Positions 9,501-17,464 of a stretch of DNA of 64,000 nucleotides are shown in pieces. Numbering within the stretch: the stretch's first letter is position 1; every line of letters starts with the position of its first letter. The position numbers were made by a program, and so were the translations under genes. The notes under the pieces are model-generated. The model did no database searches and was not told the DNA's origin. It worked only from the letters and a program-made list of their open reading frames with translations. Source of the DNA: Lonepinella sp042485795 (GTDB lineage: Bacteria; Pseudomonadota; Gammaproteobacteria; Enterobacterales; Pasteurellaceae); contig NZ_CP169368.1 of NCBI RefSeq assembly GCF_042485795.1, forward strand, positions 868,001 through 932,000, read 5' to 3'.

Positions 9501-10086
9501 GATTAGTCGTTATTTAAAAGAACTTGGGCATTATTGTCGTCATCGTTTAAAAGATCTGGTACCAAATCAACGTGGGGCAGTGAGTACGGCTTGTGGTTTA
9601 ATTATATCTTCTCGTTTTGCGGTAACGAAAAAAGGGAATCGACTCGGTATTGCCACCCTTGATGATCGCTCAGGTAAATTGGATATTACCTTATTTTCTG
9701 ATACGTTAGAAAAATACGGTGAGCATTTACAACCAGATAATATTGTCATTGTATCAGGGCAAGTGAGTGAAGATGAATATACCCAAGGGCTACGAATGTC
9801 GGTGCGTGAATTAATGAGCCTTGATGAAGCTCGCAGCCGTTATGTAAAAAGTCTTGCCATTATTTTAAAACCTGAACAAATTACACCGCAGTTTGTTAAG
9901 CAATTTAAAACGGTGATCGAACCTTATAGTGGTGGCACGATCCCGATTCATATTTATTATGATAGTCCGCTGGGGAGAGCGTTGCTTAAATTAGGTGTGC
10001 AATGGCGTATTCAACCTAATGATGACTTATTAACTGCATTAGTGGAAATGCTGGGGCAAAGTTCGGTGGAGTTAGAGTTTGGCTAG
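6598..10086 (+). CDS. dnaE: DNA polymerase III alpha subunit
   Basis: Replicative polymerase catalytic subunit, 1162 residues against 1160 in E. coli. An N-terminal PHP domain opens with HLRTHSDFSMIDG. The palm carries PDFDVDF with D404 and D406, and D558 in KFDFLGLRTL completes the likely catalytic triad. A C-terminal OB-fold region begins around residue 995. The ATG follows an AAGGAT ribosome site. An uptake core lies just upstream at 6568-6576. The gene is convergent with brnQ with only 13 bases between them. Confidence 0.98.
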   Translation: MSTPCSEPRFVHLRTHSDFSMIDGIAKVKPLVKACVAENMVAMALTDFANFCGLVKFYGEALGAGVKPIIGADVLVRSELCGDEYFELTLLAKNNDGYKNITLLLSKAYQRGYDDLPYIDQAWLTEHNDGVIVLSGGRKGDIGLKLLKDNQADVESAVKFYQQFFPNHFYLSLARTGHNEEERYIRAALDLARQYQLPVVAVNDVCFLKADDFEAHEIRVAIHDGYTLDDPKRPKLYTHQQYFRSEQEMCELFADIPSALENTLLIAQRCNVTIRLGEYFLPQFPTGELSTEDFLVKKAKEGLEERLAFLFPDEKVRLEKRPKYDERLQVELDVINQMGFPGYFLIVMEFIQWSKDNGIPVGPGRGSGAGSLVAYALKITDLDPLAFDLLFERFLNPERVSMPDFDVDFCMDGRDRVIDHVAEMYGRGAVSQIITFGTMAAKAVIRDVGRVLGHPYGFVDRISKLVPPDPGMTLAKAFEAEPKLPEIYEADEEVKALIDMARKLEGVTRNAGKHAGGVVISPTLITDFSPLYCDSEGLHPVTHFDKNDVEYAGLVKFDFLGLRTLTIIKWALDMINARMAKENKPPVRIESIPLDDPDAFKILLAAETTAVFQLESRGMKDLIKRLQPDCFEDIIALVALFRPGPLESGMVQNFIDRKHGREEVSYPDSQYQHDCLKPILEPTYGVIVYQEQVMQIAQALAGYTLGGADLLRRAMGKKKPEEMAKQRSVFEAGAIKNGVDGELAMKIFDLVEKFAGYGFNKSHSAAYALVSYQTLWLKAHFPAEFMAAVMTSEMDNTDKIVGLYDECLRMGLKVTPPDINTGKHHFSVNEQGEIVYGIGAIKGVGEAPIDALVSAREKGGIFKDLFDLCARVDLKQVNRRTFESLIKSGAFDKLGPHRAALAKNLEDALQSSNQFAKDEEIGQADMFGVLTESHEDVERKYANTPPWTEKQILDGERETLGLYLTSHPISRYLKELGHYCRHRLKDLVPNQRGAVSTACGLIISSRFAVTKKGNRLGIATLDDRSGKLDITLFSDTLEKYGEHLQPDNIVIVSGQVSEDEYTQGLRMSVRELMSLDEARSRYVKSLAIILKPEQITPQFVKQFKTVIEPYSGGTIPIHIYYDSPLGRALLKLGVQWRIQPNDDLLTALVEMLGQSSVELEFG

Positions 10087-10099
10087 AAATTAATCGAAG

Positions 10100-11389
10100 C
10101 TATAGCTTTCTGCTTAATATCGTATCCAATATATATCCAATCACAAAACCTACAATCGAAAAAATTACCCATTCCATTGAATAAGTTTTCAATGGTAATT
10201 GTGTTGTAAAGCTAAGTTCTAAGACCGAGCAAAATGAAATAATGGCAACTAAGCCGATAGACCAGCGTTGAGCGAGTAAAGGCAGTTTTATGAAAATATT
10301 TATTGCCATTAATAAAATCACGGTGATAGCAATCGGATATAGTACTAATAACACAGGGACTGATTTACTCAGAACGGCATTTAATCCTTGGTTAGCAATA
10401 ATAAAGCTAATCAGCGTGAAGAATAACGCATAAATTTTGTAAGAGATTTTATGGTAAATTTCATAAAAATATTCACTGACGGATACAATTAAGCCGATAG
10501 AAGTGGTTAAACAAGCAAGGGTAACAATAATACCTAAAATAATGCGACCTAGTTCACCAAAGGTTTGCTGGGCGATATTGTTGAGTAGATAGGTTCCCAT
10601 ATCGAGATTTCTTGCTTGCACATAAGCTAAGGTTTGTTCACTGAGATGGGATTTACTACCAATCCAAGCTAATGAAAAATAAATAAAAGCTAATGCCGTA
10701 GCGGCAATAATCCCTGCGTAGATGGTTTGTTGAGCAAGTTGTTTTTGATTGACACCTTTTGATTTAATGGCAGAGATAACGATCATTGAGAACGCCACAG
10801 AAGCCAAAGCATCCATCGTTAAATAGCCCGAAACAAAACCTTTAAAAAACATCGGTTCAGTAGTGGTGGCAGGTACATAATCTATATCAGATAAGGCTAA
10901 AACTGCTTTAATAACAAGAGCAGCAATGGATATTAGTAGGGCGGGAGTTAAAATAGAGCCAACACGTTCAACCATTTTGGACGGACTTAATGCTAACCAT
11001 AGGGATAAAATAAAAAAAAGTGCGGTGAAAATAAGTTGTGGAATTTGTGTTTCACCTTGTAAAAAAGGCTGGATAGCAATTTCAAATGAAGTTGCCGCCG
11101 TACGTGGAATGGCTAAAAAAGGACCAATACTAAGATAAATCGCACTCAAAAAAAGCAAGGAAAACCAAGGGTGTATCTGCTTGAGTGCTTTGTTATACCC
11201 CCCAGCATAAAATGCACTGACAATAATGCCTAATAGAGGTAATCCAACCCCTGTAACAATAAAACCTAAAGCACCAAACCAAATATGTTCACCACTTTCT
11301 AAACCTAACTTTGGGGGAAAAATTAAATTGCCAGCACCAAAAAAGATAGCAAAAAGCATAAAGCCGACAATAAAGGTGTTTTTGTTCAT
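10100..11389 (-). CDS. brnQ: Branched-chain amino acid:cation symporter
   Basis: A 429-residue polytopic inner-membrane protein of the LIVCS family, which imports leucine, isoleucine and valine with a cation. The opening FIVGFMLFAIFFGAGNLIFPP is the family signature, and about twelve hydrophobic segments follow. I use the ATG at 11389, two codons inside the longest frame (which starts with TTG), because AAGGAT lies just upstream of it. No attenuator-like leader was seen upstream. It appears to be a single-gene unit. Confidence 0.92.
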   Translation of the reverse strand: MNKNTFIVGFMLFAIFFGAGNLIFPPKLGLESGEHIWFGALGFIVTGVGLPLLGIIVSAFYAGGYNKALKQIHPWFSLLFLSAIYLSIGPFLAIPRTAATSFEIAIQPFLQGETQIPQLIFTALFFILSLWLALSPSKMVERVGSILTPALLISIAALVIKAVLALSDIDYVPATTTEPMFFKGFVSGYLTMDALASVAFSMIVISAIKSKGVNQKQLAQQTIYAGIIAATALAFIYFSLAWIGSKSHLSEQTLAYVQARNLDMGTYLLNNIAQQTFGELGRIILGIIVTLACLTTSIGLIVSVSEYFYEIYHKISYKIYALFFTLISFIIANQGLNAVLSKSVPVLLVLYPIAITVILLMAINIFIKLPLLAQRWSIGLVAIISFCSVLELSFTTQLPLKTYSMEWVIFSIVGFVIGYILDTILSRKL

Positions 11390-11426
11390 TACCAATCCTT
11401 AGTAAATTTTTTTATTATAGATATTT

Positions 11427-12215
11427 TTATTTGAGTAAATTCTCATTTTTAGTGTGGTTCCATTTACCCAATTTTTTATCCATATATTGGAAATATTCAT
11501 TAGAAAATGTTCCTTGAGCACAGGTAATCTTATCTCGTCTGGTGTTAACTGTTTTACCTTCTAATGCTTGATTTAGGCAAGTTGGACCCGTTAAAGAAAA
11601 TACACCACCGTCAGTTCTCCGTTGTTCAATATTATTAATAATGATGTTTAAAGTATTTTTCAAAAAAGGATTACCTTTTTCACTCGCCATAAAAAAATTG
11701 GTGTATTTGTCACGGCGAGTGATTAAAACTTCGCTATCTGTTTCATCAATAATATTAGCTAAGTTCCAGACCAAATGACCATCAATATCCATATATACAC
11801 CACCTTCATTATATAGCGTAAAGATTCGCCAAAAATCGGCTTGAGCGGCACCATCCGTTAGTTTGCTATAAGCATTGAAAGTTCGTTCATCGGCGTGAGT
11901 TTTGATATATTCTTCTCGAGCTTCGGTACTCACATAACGATAATCATAATCACGAGAAAGTAAACGATTTACCAGATAATTACAATAAATGGGCAAAGTA
12001 ACTTGATTGCTGTAGTTCGTTTGCCAAATAGTGCGGTTAATTTTTTGTAAATTTTTAGCATGAATTTTAGCAGGGCTAAATTCTGGAATAGTAAATCGCT
12101 TTTTAGGAAAGATAAAATGGAATGGATAGCTCAATATTTTTACAACATTGCCAGTTAAACGAAGTAAGCCATTTGTTATTACAATTAGATTTTCATTTTT
12201 CACGGGTTTATTCAT
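11427..12215 (-). CDS. DXD-motif sugar glycosyltransferase (Gly_transf_sug/OCH1-like)
   Basis: A 262-residue protein with the features of the Gly_transf_sug family: INRTIWQTNY near residue 50, a KLTDGAAQADFWRIFTLYNE segment and the metal-binding DXD in GGVYMDIDGHLV (about residues 135-147). Such enzymes add a sugar from a nucleotide donor to lipopolysaccharide, capsule or protein acceptors. A weakly hydrophobic patch around residues 20-35 could give membrane association. No other polysaccharide genes are adjacent, so the acceptor is unknown; a lipooligosaccharide role is a guess. Confidence 0.75.
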   Translation of the reverse strand: MNKPVKNENLIVITNGLLRLTGNVVKILSYPFHFIFPKKRFTIPEFSPAKIHAKNLQKINRTIWQTNYSNQVTLPIYCNYLVNRLLSRDYDYRYVSTEAREEYIKTHADERTFNAYSKLTDGAAQADFWRIFTLYNEGGVYMDIDGHLVWNLANIIDETDSEVLITRRDKYTNFFMASEKGNPFLKNTLNIIINNIEQRRTDGGVFSLTGPTCLNQALEGKTVNTRRDKITCAQGTFSNEYFQYMDKKLGKWNHTKNENLLK

Positions 12216-12320
12216 TGGAAATTACCATAAAATATAACATAGGGCATACTTTATCATTTTATACAAAAATAATAAAATTATTCTCATTAACATATTGTAA
12301 ATTATATTTAGTAAAGAAAG

Positions 12321-12396
12321 TGGTGGGCGATACCGGTCTCGAACCAGTGACCCCCTCCTTGTAAGGGAGGTGCTCTCCCAACTGAGCTAATCGCCC
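12321..12396 (-). tRNA. tRNA-Val (TAC anticodon), copy 1
   Basis: A 76-base cloverleaf with encoded CCA. Acceptor GGGCGAT pairs with ATCGCCC, and the anticodon loop reads CTTACAA with anticodon TAC. It is the last of three identical copies in transcription order. Confidence 0.95.
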
Positions 12397-12443
12397 TACG
12401 ATAACAGCTATATAAAGTCTGTTTGTAGATTGGTTTGTTTAAG

Positions 12444-12519
12444 TGGTGGGCGATACCGGTCTCGAACCAGTGACCCCCTCCTTGTAAGGGAGGTGCTCTC
12501 CCAACTGAGCTAATCGCCC
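12444..12519 (-). tRNA. tRNA-Val (TAC anticodon), copy 2
   Basis: Identical over 76 bases to the neighbouring copies, with encoded CCA and anticodon TAC. It is separated by 47 bases from copy 1 and 67 bases from copy 3. Confidence 0.95.
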
Positions 12520-12586
12520 ACTTAAACAACAGGAGAACACATAAACGAAAGCAAGGTACTAATCACTATTTTAAGTAGTTGAAAAG

Positions 12587-12662
12587 TGGTGGGCGATACC
12601 GGTCTCGAACCAGTGACCCCCTCCTTGTAAGGGAGGTGCTCTCCCAACTGAGCTAATCGCCC
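12587..12662 (-). tRNA. tRNA-Val (TAC anticodon), copy 3
   Basis: First of the three identical tRNA-Val genes in transcription order, 76 bases with encoded CCA. Its promoter must lie in the 180-base gap shared with the divergent gltX. Confidence 0.95.
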
Positions 12663-12844
12663 TCGCTTCGCTGTTTGCGTTGTGGATTGCATTATAAGTA
12701 TTCTTGAATTTCAGTCAATCTATTTATGCAAAAAATGGTTTAATTGTCTTAAAAATAGCCATAAAACCAAAAATTCAGTTAAGCAAAATCAGAAAAGAAG
12801 GTACAATAGTCCGCAAATTTTATAAGAATAAGAAAGGTCAACAA

Positions 12845-14293
12845 ATGAAGATTGAAAATTTATTTCCTTTAGATCCTAATGTAAAAGTTCGTACTCGTTT
12901 TGCACCCAGTCCAACAGGCTATTTACATGTAGGCGGGGCGAGAACAGCACTTTATTCATGGTTATATGCTAAACATAATGACGGTGAATTTGTGTTACGT
13001 ATTGAAGATACCGATTTAGAACGTTCAACCCCAGAGGCAACACAAGCTATTTTAGAGGGGATGGAATGGTTAAATTTAGCTTGGGATCATGGTCCTTACT
13101 TCCAAACTAAACGTTTTGACCGTTACAATCAAGTGATTGATCAGATGTTAGAAGAGGGGACGGCTTACCGTTGTTATTGTTCAAAAGAACGTTTAGATGA
13201 ATTACGTACTCAGCAAGAAAACAACAAAGAAAAGGCAAAGTATGATCGCCATTGTTTGCATGATCATAGCCATTCCCCTGATGAACCGCATGTGATTCGT
13301 TTTAAAAATCCACAAGAGGGGTCAGTGATTTTTGATGATGCGGTGCGTGGTCGTATTGAAATTAGTAATAGCGAGTTAGACGACTTGATTATTCGCCGCA
13401 CAGACGGTTCACCAACTTATAATTTCTGTGTAGTAGTCGATGACTGGGATATGGGAATTACCCACGTAGTTCGTGGTGAAGATCATATTAACAATACACC
13501 ACGTCAAATTAATATCTTAAAAGCCTTAAATGCCCCCGTGCCGACCTATGCTCATGTTTCCATGATTAATGGTGATGACGGTCAAAAATTGTCTAAACGT
13601 CATGGTGCGGTGAGTGTGATGCAATATCGTGATGATGGCTATTTACCCGAAGCATTAATTAACTATTTAGTGCGTTTAGGTTGGGGACATGGTGATCAAG
13701 AAATTTTTTCACGTGAAGAAATGATCGAATTATTCGATCTTCATTCGGTCAGTAAATCCGCTAGTGCTTTTAATACAGAAAAATTGCAATGGTTAAATCA
13801 GCATTATATTCGTAGTTTAGATCCTAATTATGTGGCAAAACATCTTGCATGGCACATGAAAGATCAAGGTATTCCTTATGAAAATGGCGTAGCCTTAGCC
13901 GAGCTTGTTCCTGTATTAGGTGAGCGGGCGAAAACGTTAAAAGAATTAGCCGCACAAAGTCGTTATTTTTATCAAGAATTTGACAGCTATGATGAAAAAG
14001 CAGTGGCAAAAAACTTTAAACCAGAAGCGATTGTGCCGTTAACAAAATTATTGGAAAAATTAACCGCACTTTCTATTCCAGAGGATTGGACAGTGGAAAA
14101 TATCCATCAAGCAATGAATGACACTGCAACAGAATTAGACATCGGTATGGGTAAAGTGGGTATGCCATTCCGTTTAGCGGTCACTGGTTCAGGGCAGTCA
14201 CCGTCGATGGATATTACAGCAAAACTTGTTGGAAAAGACCGCACTTTAGCCAGAATTCAAAAAGCGATTGAATTTATTCAAAATAAAGGTTAA
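12845..14293 (+). CDS. gltX: Glutamyl-tRNA synthetase
   Basis: Class I synthetase that charges tRNA-Glu, 482 residues. It has the HIGH-type motif as PSPTGYLHVGG (residues 21-31) and the KMSKS-type motif as KLSKRHG (about residue 245). A Cys/His cluster near residues 100-140 (YCSKERL, then DRHCLHDHSH) matches the zinc-binding insert of bacterial enzymes. The start is set at the ATG with AAAGG at 12833-12837; the longest open frame would add 47 residues not found in the family. It is divergent from the tRNA-Val cluster. An uptake core lies near its 3' end at 14238-14246. Confidence 0.97.
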   Translation: MKIENLFPLDPNVKVRTRFAPSPTGYLHVGGARTALYSWLYAKHNDGEFVLRIEDTDLERSTPEATQAILEGMEWLNLAWDHGPYFQTKRFDRYNQVIDQMLEEGTAYRCYCSKERLDELRTQQENNKEKAKYDRHCLHDHSHSPDEPHVIRFKNPQEGSVIFDDAVRGRIEISNSELDDLIIRRTDGSPTYNFCVVVDDWDMGITHVVRGEDHINNTPRQINILKALNAPVPTYAHVSMINGDDGQKLSKRHGAVSVMQYRDDGYLPEALINYLVRLGWGHGDQEIFSREEMIELFDLHSVSKSASAFNTEKLQWLNQHYIRSLDPNYVAKHLAWHMKDQGIPYENGVALAELVPVLGERAKTLKELAAQSRYFYQEFDSYDEKAVAKNFKPEAIVPLTKLLEKLTALSIPEDWTVENIHQAMNDTATELDIGMGKVGMPFRLAVTGSGQSPSMDITAKLVGKDRTLARIQKAIEFIQNKG

Positions 14294-14341
14294 TTTTCTA
14301 TTGACATAACACGTGGCGGAATTTATCATAACGCCACTTTC

Positions 14342-14417
<76 letters not shown>

Positions 14418-14462
14418 AATCAATAATGCACGGTAACGCACCGTAACGCATAGCAATTCAAT

Positions 14463-14487
14463 AAGCCTTATTTTATAAGGCTTTTTT
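14463..14487 (+). terminator. Terminator downstream of tRNA-Ala
   Basis: Stem AAGCCTTAT/ATAAGGCTT with a TTT loop and a run of six T residues. It lies 46 bases after the tRNA and before the integrase promoter. It may belong to the element if integration was at the tRNA 3' end. Confidence 0.8.
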
Positions 14488-14494
14488 AATGTCT

Positions 14495-14562
14495 GAATAA
14501 CGCATAGTAACGCATGGTAACGCATAGTAACCGCAAATTTTTGTACCAAAAGAAGTACCAAA
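14495..14562 (+). repeat. Left 68-bp end repeat of the satellite
   Basis: Direct-repeat partner of 22059-22126. The first 22 and last 20 bases are identical and the 26 between them diverge. It contains three TAACGCAT-type iterations, and more GTAACGCA units occur upstream at 14432-14450. The last 20 bases carry two GTACCAAA boxes. These are probable integrase/excisionase arm sites rather than the crossover core itself. Confidence 0.7.
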
Positions 14563-14590
14563 GCATTATACTAGGTAAAATCTTTGGTAC
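14543..14590 (+). promoter_or_regulatory. Integrase promoter with GTACCAAA operator boxes
   Basis: Two direct GTACCAAA boxes (14543-14550, 14555-14562) and one inverted TTTGGTAC (14583-14590) bracket a TATACT -10-like element at 14567-14572. The int ATG lies 18 bases beyond. This looks like an autoregulated or excisionase-controlled int promoter. Confidence 0.5.
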
Positions 14591-14608
14591 TAAAACAGGG
14601 GCTAATCT

Positions 14609-15820
14609 ATGCCGAAATTATCGCAACCGCTAACATCTACACAGGTAGAAAGGGCTAAATATTCCCAGAATGGCAAGAATGAATTAAACGACGGGAACGG
14701 CTTATATTTGCATTTAATAGCTAACGGGTCGAAAGTATGGCGATTTAGATATAATCAACCCGAAACAGGAAAGCGAACAAAGCTCACTATCGGAAATTAT
14801 CCAGCCGTTACACTGGCACAAGCACGGGTAAAGCGTGAAAAATTTTTATCTTTATTAGCACAAGAGATTGACCCACAAGCCTATAACGAACAAATAAAGC
14901 TAGAACGTACACAAAGCAATAGCCGTACATTGTTAGCCATTGCCGAGCAATGGAAAGACAAGAAGCAAGCAGAAATTGAGCCGAAAACCCTTGATAAATA
15001 TTGGCGAAGTTTAGAGCTACACATATTTCCGTTTATTGGGGCTTATCCAATAGATCAGATAGTACCAACGCTAATCACACCGCCGATTAAACGAGTAGAA
15101 GAGCGTAACAATTTTGATATGGCTCAACGGCTTACCAATTACATCAACGATATTTTAAATTTTGCCGTGAATAGCGGTTTAATTGCGTTTAATCCTTGCT
15201 TAAAGGTTGGCAAGGTATTCAAGCGAGCAACCAAGCAGAACAACCCACATATAACAAGCGAAGAAATACCGCAACTATTGGCAGATATTGCGAAAGCCAA
15301 TATTGAGCCAATGACCCGAACGCTAATTCATTTCCAACTTTTAACAATGGTTAGACCGAGCGAAGCAAGTCAAGCAGAATGGGCGGAAATTGATTTTAAA
15401 AAACGTCTATGGACGATACCAGCCGAGCGAATGAAAGCGAGAGAACCGCACGCTATACCGCTATCAATGCAAGCTATCAACCTATTAAAACAGTTACAGC
15501 CAATCACAGGGCGGTTTAAGTATTTATTCCCGAAACGGGGCTATAACAACGCCCCGATGTCTTCCGCCAGCGTTAATGCTGCATTAAAAAGAATGGGCTA
15601 CCAAAGCAAGCAGACCGCACACGGTTTACGGGGACTTGCTAGAACCTATTTAGCAGAACAGAATATCACGCACGAACACGCCGAAGCCTGTTTAGCTCAC
15701 AAGACGGGCGGTAATGTTAGCCTTGCATATAACCATGCCACCTATCTGGAACAGAGAAAAACCATTATGCAATTATGGGGAGATTTTATAGAACGATGTT
15801 CAACAATAAAGACAATTTAA
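14609..15820 (+). CDS. int: Tyrosine-recombinase integrase, P4 type
   Basis: A 403-residue site-specific recombinase. An N-terminal DUF4102-like arm-binding domain (LNDGNGLYLHL, then KVWRFRYNQ) is followed by a core-binding domain and the catalytic domain. The catalytic set is visible: R in TMVRPSEAS, H and R in HGLRGLARTYL, and Y in LAYNHATYLEQR. This type usually inserts at tRNA 3' ends, which agrees with the tRNA-Ala 191 bases upstream. It should integrate and excise the element at 14418-22126. The gene is co-oriented with the rest of the element but separated by an AT-rich iteron region. Confidence 0.93.
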   Translation: MPKLSQPLTSTQVERAKYSQNGKNELNDGNGLYLHLIANGSKVWRFRYNQPETGKRTKLTIGNYPAVTLAQARVKREKFLSLLAQEIDPQAYNEQIKLERTQSNSRTLLAIAEQWKDKKQAEIEPKTLDKYWRSLELHIFPFIGAYPIDQIVPTLITPPIKRVEERNNFDMAQRLTNYINDILNFAVNSGLIAFNPCLKVGKVFKRATKQNNPHITSEEIPQLLADIAKANIEPMTRTLIHFQLLTMVRPSEASQAEWAEIDFKKRLWTIPAERMKAREPHAIPLSMQAINLLKQLQPITGRFKYLFPKRGYNNAPMSSASVNAALKRMGYQSKQTAHGLRGLARTYLAEQNITHEHAEACLAHKTGGNVSLAYNHATYLEQRKTIMQLWGDFIERCSTIKTI

Positions 15821-15907
15821 CATTTACACTATTAACAGGGCGAATATTCGCTCTTTTTTTTGCATTTTTTTCCCTATTTTTTTGTTTTGGAGTTTTTTAA
15901 AAATTAA

Positions 15908-16008
15908 TTCACTTATTCACTTATTTATATATTTTCTTTATTAACTGATTGAAAAATAAAATAAAAAAGTAAGTGAAAAAGTAAGTGAATTTTAAGTGAT
16001 TAAGTGAA
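15908..16008. repeat. TAAGTGAA iteron cluster A
   Basis: Within 101 bases there are two inverted copies (TTCACTTA at 15908-15915 and 15916-15923), three direct copies (TAAGTGAA at 15970, 15982 and 16001) and one near-copy (TAAGTGAT at 15993), around a very AT-rich centre. This is the pattern of a replication origin or multi-site operator. A near-identical segment recurs at 19659-19681. It lies just upstream of the Mor-like gene. Confidence 0.7.
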
Positions 16009-16124
16009 TTAAAAGAGGCTTTTTTAACTTTTTTACCGTCTTTTGTGTGATAAACCACAGACTCAAAAGAAAGGGAAATAGCTTTATATTGTTTGTTATT
16101 CATCAATCATAAAGGAATAGCATA

Positions 16125-16508
16125 ATGACACCGACACAAGACACCTGCAAATTAGAAAATATCCCACAAAGCGAAACCAATAATAAATGGCCTGATTTAC
16201 TTGTAGAAATTATAGATGTTTTTGCAAAAGAATTTGAGAAGCAAGGCGAAGACGCACAAAAGGCACGCACACAAGCCAACCATTTTACTTTTACATTAGC
16301 CGAATATTTTGGTGGGCGTTCTTTTTATTTGCCGTCAGGTACACGATTAAAAGCAACGGTAAGAGCTTATACTATCTTCAAAGAATTTAACGGGAATAAC
16401 ATTAAAGAATTAGTTAAAAAATATCATTTAAGTGAAAGCCATATTTACAATATTTTACGCATTCAGCGAAAAAAACAAAAAGAGCGTAATAACAAAAAAT
16501 ATCAATAA
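16125..16508 (+). CDS. Mor-family transcription activator-like protein
   Basis: A 127-residue protein similar to the Mor (middle operon regulator) family of phage Mu. The central FTFTLAEYFGGRSFYLPSG dimerisation segment and the KELVKKYHLSESHIYNILR helix-turn-helix (about residues 98-116) are both recognisable, and the C-terminus is basic. Mor-type proteins bind next to weak promoters and recruit RNA polymerase. Here it probably activates either the early operon it heads or the capsid operon at 19815. It overlaps the next gene by one base (TAATG). Confidence 0.8.
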   Translation: MTPTQDTCKLENIPQSETNNKWPDLLVEIIDVFAKEFEKQGEDAQKARTQANHFTFTLAEYFGGRSFYLPSGTRLKATVRAYTIFKEFNGNNIKELVKKYHLSESHIYNILRIQRKKQKERNNKKYQ

Positions 16509-16693
16509 TGGTGGACGTTATGGAAGAAGATAAATATTACACCGTTAAGGAAATAACCGAGCTTTTAGGGGTTACACGTTCCACTATTGATAGATACGTT
16601 AAAAAAGGCAAATTAACCCGTTATAAATTTGGGGCAAGAACATTATTTAAAGCGAATGAAATTTACTCCCTGATTAAAACGCAAAAAAATTAG
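16508..16693 (+). CDS. AlpA/excisionase-like HTH protein
   Basis: A 61-residue MerR-like winged-helix protein with the HTH_17 pattern YYTVKEITELLGVTRSTIDRY followed by a basic wing (KKGKLTRYKFG). Proteins of this kind act as AlpA regulators or excisionases in P4-like prophages and phage-inducible islands. Its likely sites are the iterated end repeats or the int promoter. It starts inside the stop codon of the Mor-like gene, so the two are translationally coupled. A later ATG six codons in is also possible. Confidence 0.75.
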   Translation: MVDVMEEDKYYTVKEITELLGVTRSTIDRYVKKGKLTRYKFGARTLFKANEIYSLIKTQKN

Positions 16694-16701
16694 GGGCAAC
16701 C

Positions 16702-17247
16702 GTGAAAAAATCATTGACAAAGTGCGGTGAAAAAGCCTATTATTTTTTCACCCTAGCAACATCTAGGGCGAGCCGTGACAAGCTCAACCAATCAACGGCG
16801 AACGATAGCACGCCAATTTTAAACCGTGCTTTTTTTGTTCGTAATTTTCGCACACCTAAAGAAAACGCCTTAAGCGTTCTTCTTCCAATGGTAGGGCGTA
16901 AAGGGCAACCCCTAGCGGTTGGCTGTCTTCCGTTGATGGCAGTTTGTCACCCCTTTACGTCTTACCGCCAATCTGTGACAAGTTTAGCGGTAAGCCTTGA
17001 AAATCTATCAACGGAGACCACTAAAATGATTTATCTCTTTTTAGGCATACACCGCCACAACCTAGCCGACACCAGTCGCACATTTCAACGCTTGCCAAAA
17101 GCACGCATCATTATCAACGCCGACAGCGAAAACACCGCCCGAGCCAAAATCGCAAAGGATTATTGTTTATTGCAATGCTGGAGCGTTAAAAATTCCGACC
17201 AATTAGACCGCACTTTAGCCAATGTTAAGGGGGTGATTTATGCGTAA
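16702..17247 (+). CDS. Ash/Icd-like satellite protein
   Basis: A 181-residue protein. Residues about 45-90 (FFVRNFRTPKENALS, then VGRKGQPLAVG, then AVCHPFTSYR) match the Ash-type motif of P4-like prophages. The C-terminal part from MIYLFLGIHRHNLADTSRTF resembles proteins annotated as host cell division inhibitor Icd-like. In P4 this position holds small regulatory genes and an immunity RNA between the regulators and alpha. The GTG start has AGGGG upstream. An internal ATG at about 17025 could give the Icd-like part alone. Two uptake cores lie inside (16720-16728, 17207-17215). Function is inferred by family and position only. Confidence 0.6.
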   Translation: MKKSLTKCGEKAYYFFTLATSRASRDKLNQSTANDSTPILNRAFFVRNFRTPKENALSVLLPMVGRKGQPLAVGCLPLMAVCHPFTSYRQSVTSLAVSLENLSTETTKMIYLFLGIHRHNLADTSRTFQRLPKARIIINADSENTARAKIAKDYCLLQCWSVKNSDQLDRTLANVKGVIYA

Positions 17248-17464
17248 ACGTATCAACCATCAATACACAGAACGCAATGCAAGAGATTTAAAATCTATTT
17301 GTAACTATATTCAAACTTGCAACTTTTTAAATCAAAATCTAGACGCTTTCAAAAACGATAGCACGTTAAGCCCTGAAGAATACAAAGAAGTTTTTGAGAA
17401 TCTAACCATCTTACAATCACTACTTAATGAAGTGGATTTTAAGGGGGTAAATGATGAAAATTGA
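17240..17464 (+). CDS. Small satellite protein of unknown function
   Basis: A 74-residue, mostly helical, slightly acidic protein beginning MRKRINHQYTERNARDL. It overlaps the end of the Ash/Icd-like gene by 8 bases and the start of the next gene by 14, so it is part of a tightly coupled early operon. No motif is recognised. The overlaps, and an AAGGGGG ribosome site upstream, support it being real. Confidence 0.6.
   Translation: MRKRINHQYTERNARDLKSICNYIQTCNFLNQNLDAFKNDSTLSPEEYKEVFENLTILQSLLNEVDFKGVNDEN

Noticed and set aside
10098..10109. Palindrome AAGCTATAGCTT between dnaE and brnQ as a terminator
   Set aside because: The stem is only 6 bp with no loop and no T run, and it overlaps the brnQ stop. 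It is too weak to call.
12308..12529. Minus-strand open frame with a repeated SSVGRAPPLQGGGHWFETG peptide
   Set aside because: This is a translation of two tRNA-Val genes, which explains the repeat fully.
15908..16008. The repeated TAAGTGAA units as a CRISPR array
   Set aside because: Units are only 8 bases with uneven short spacing and mixed orientation, and no cas genes are present. Iterons explain them better.
15921..16106. Minus-strand open frame of 61 codons between int and the Mor-like gene
   Set aside because: It lies across the TAAGTGAA iteron cluster, is very rich in Phe/Tyr/Lys because of the AT-rich repeats, and runs against every other gene of the element. It is not excluded but not supported.
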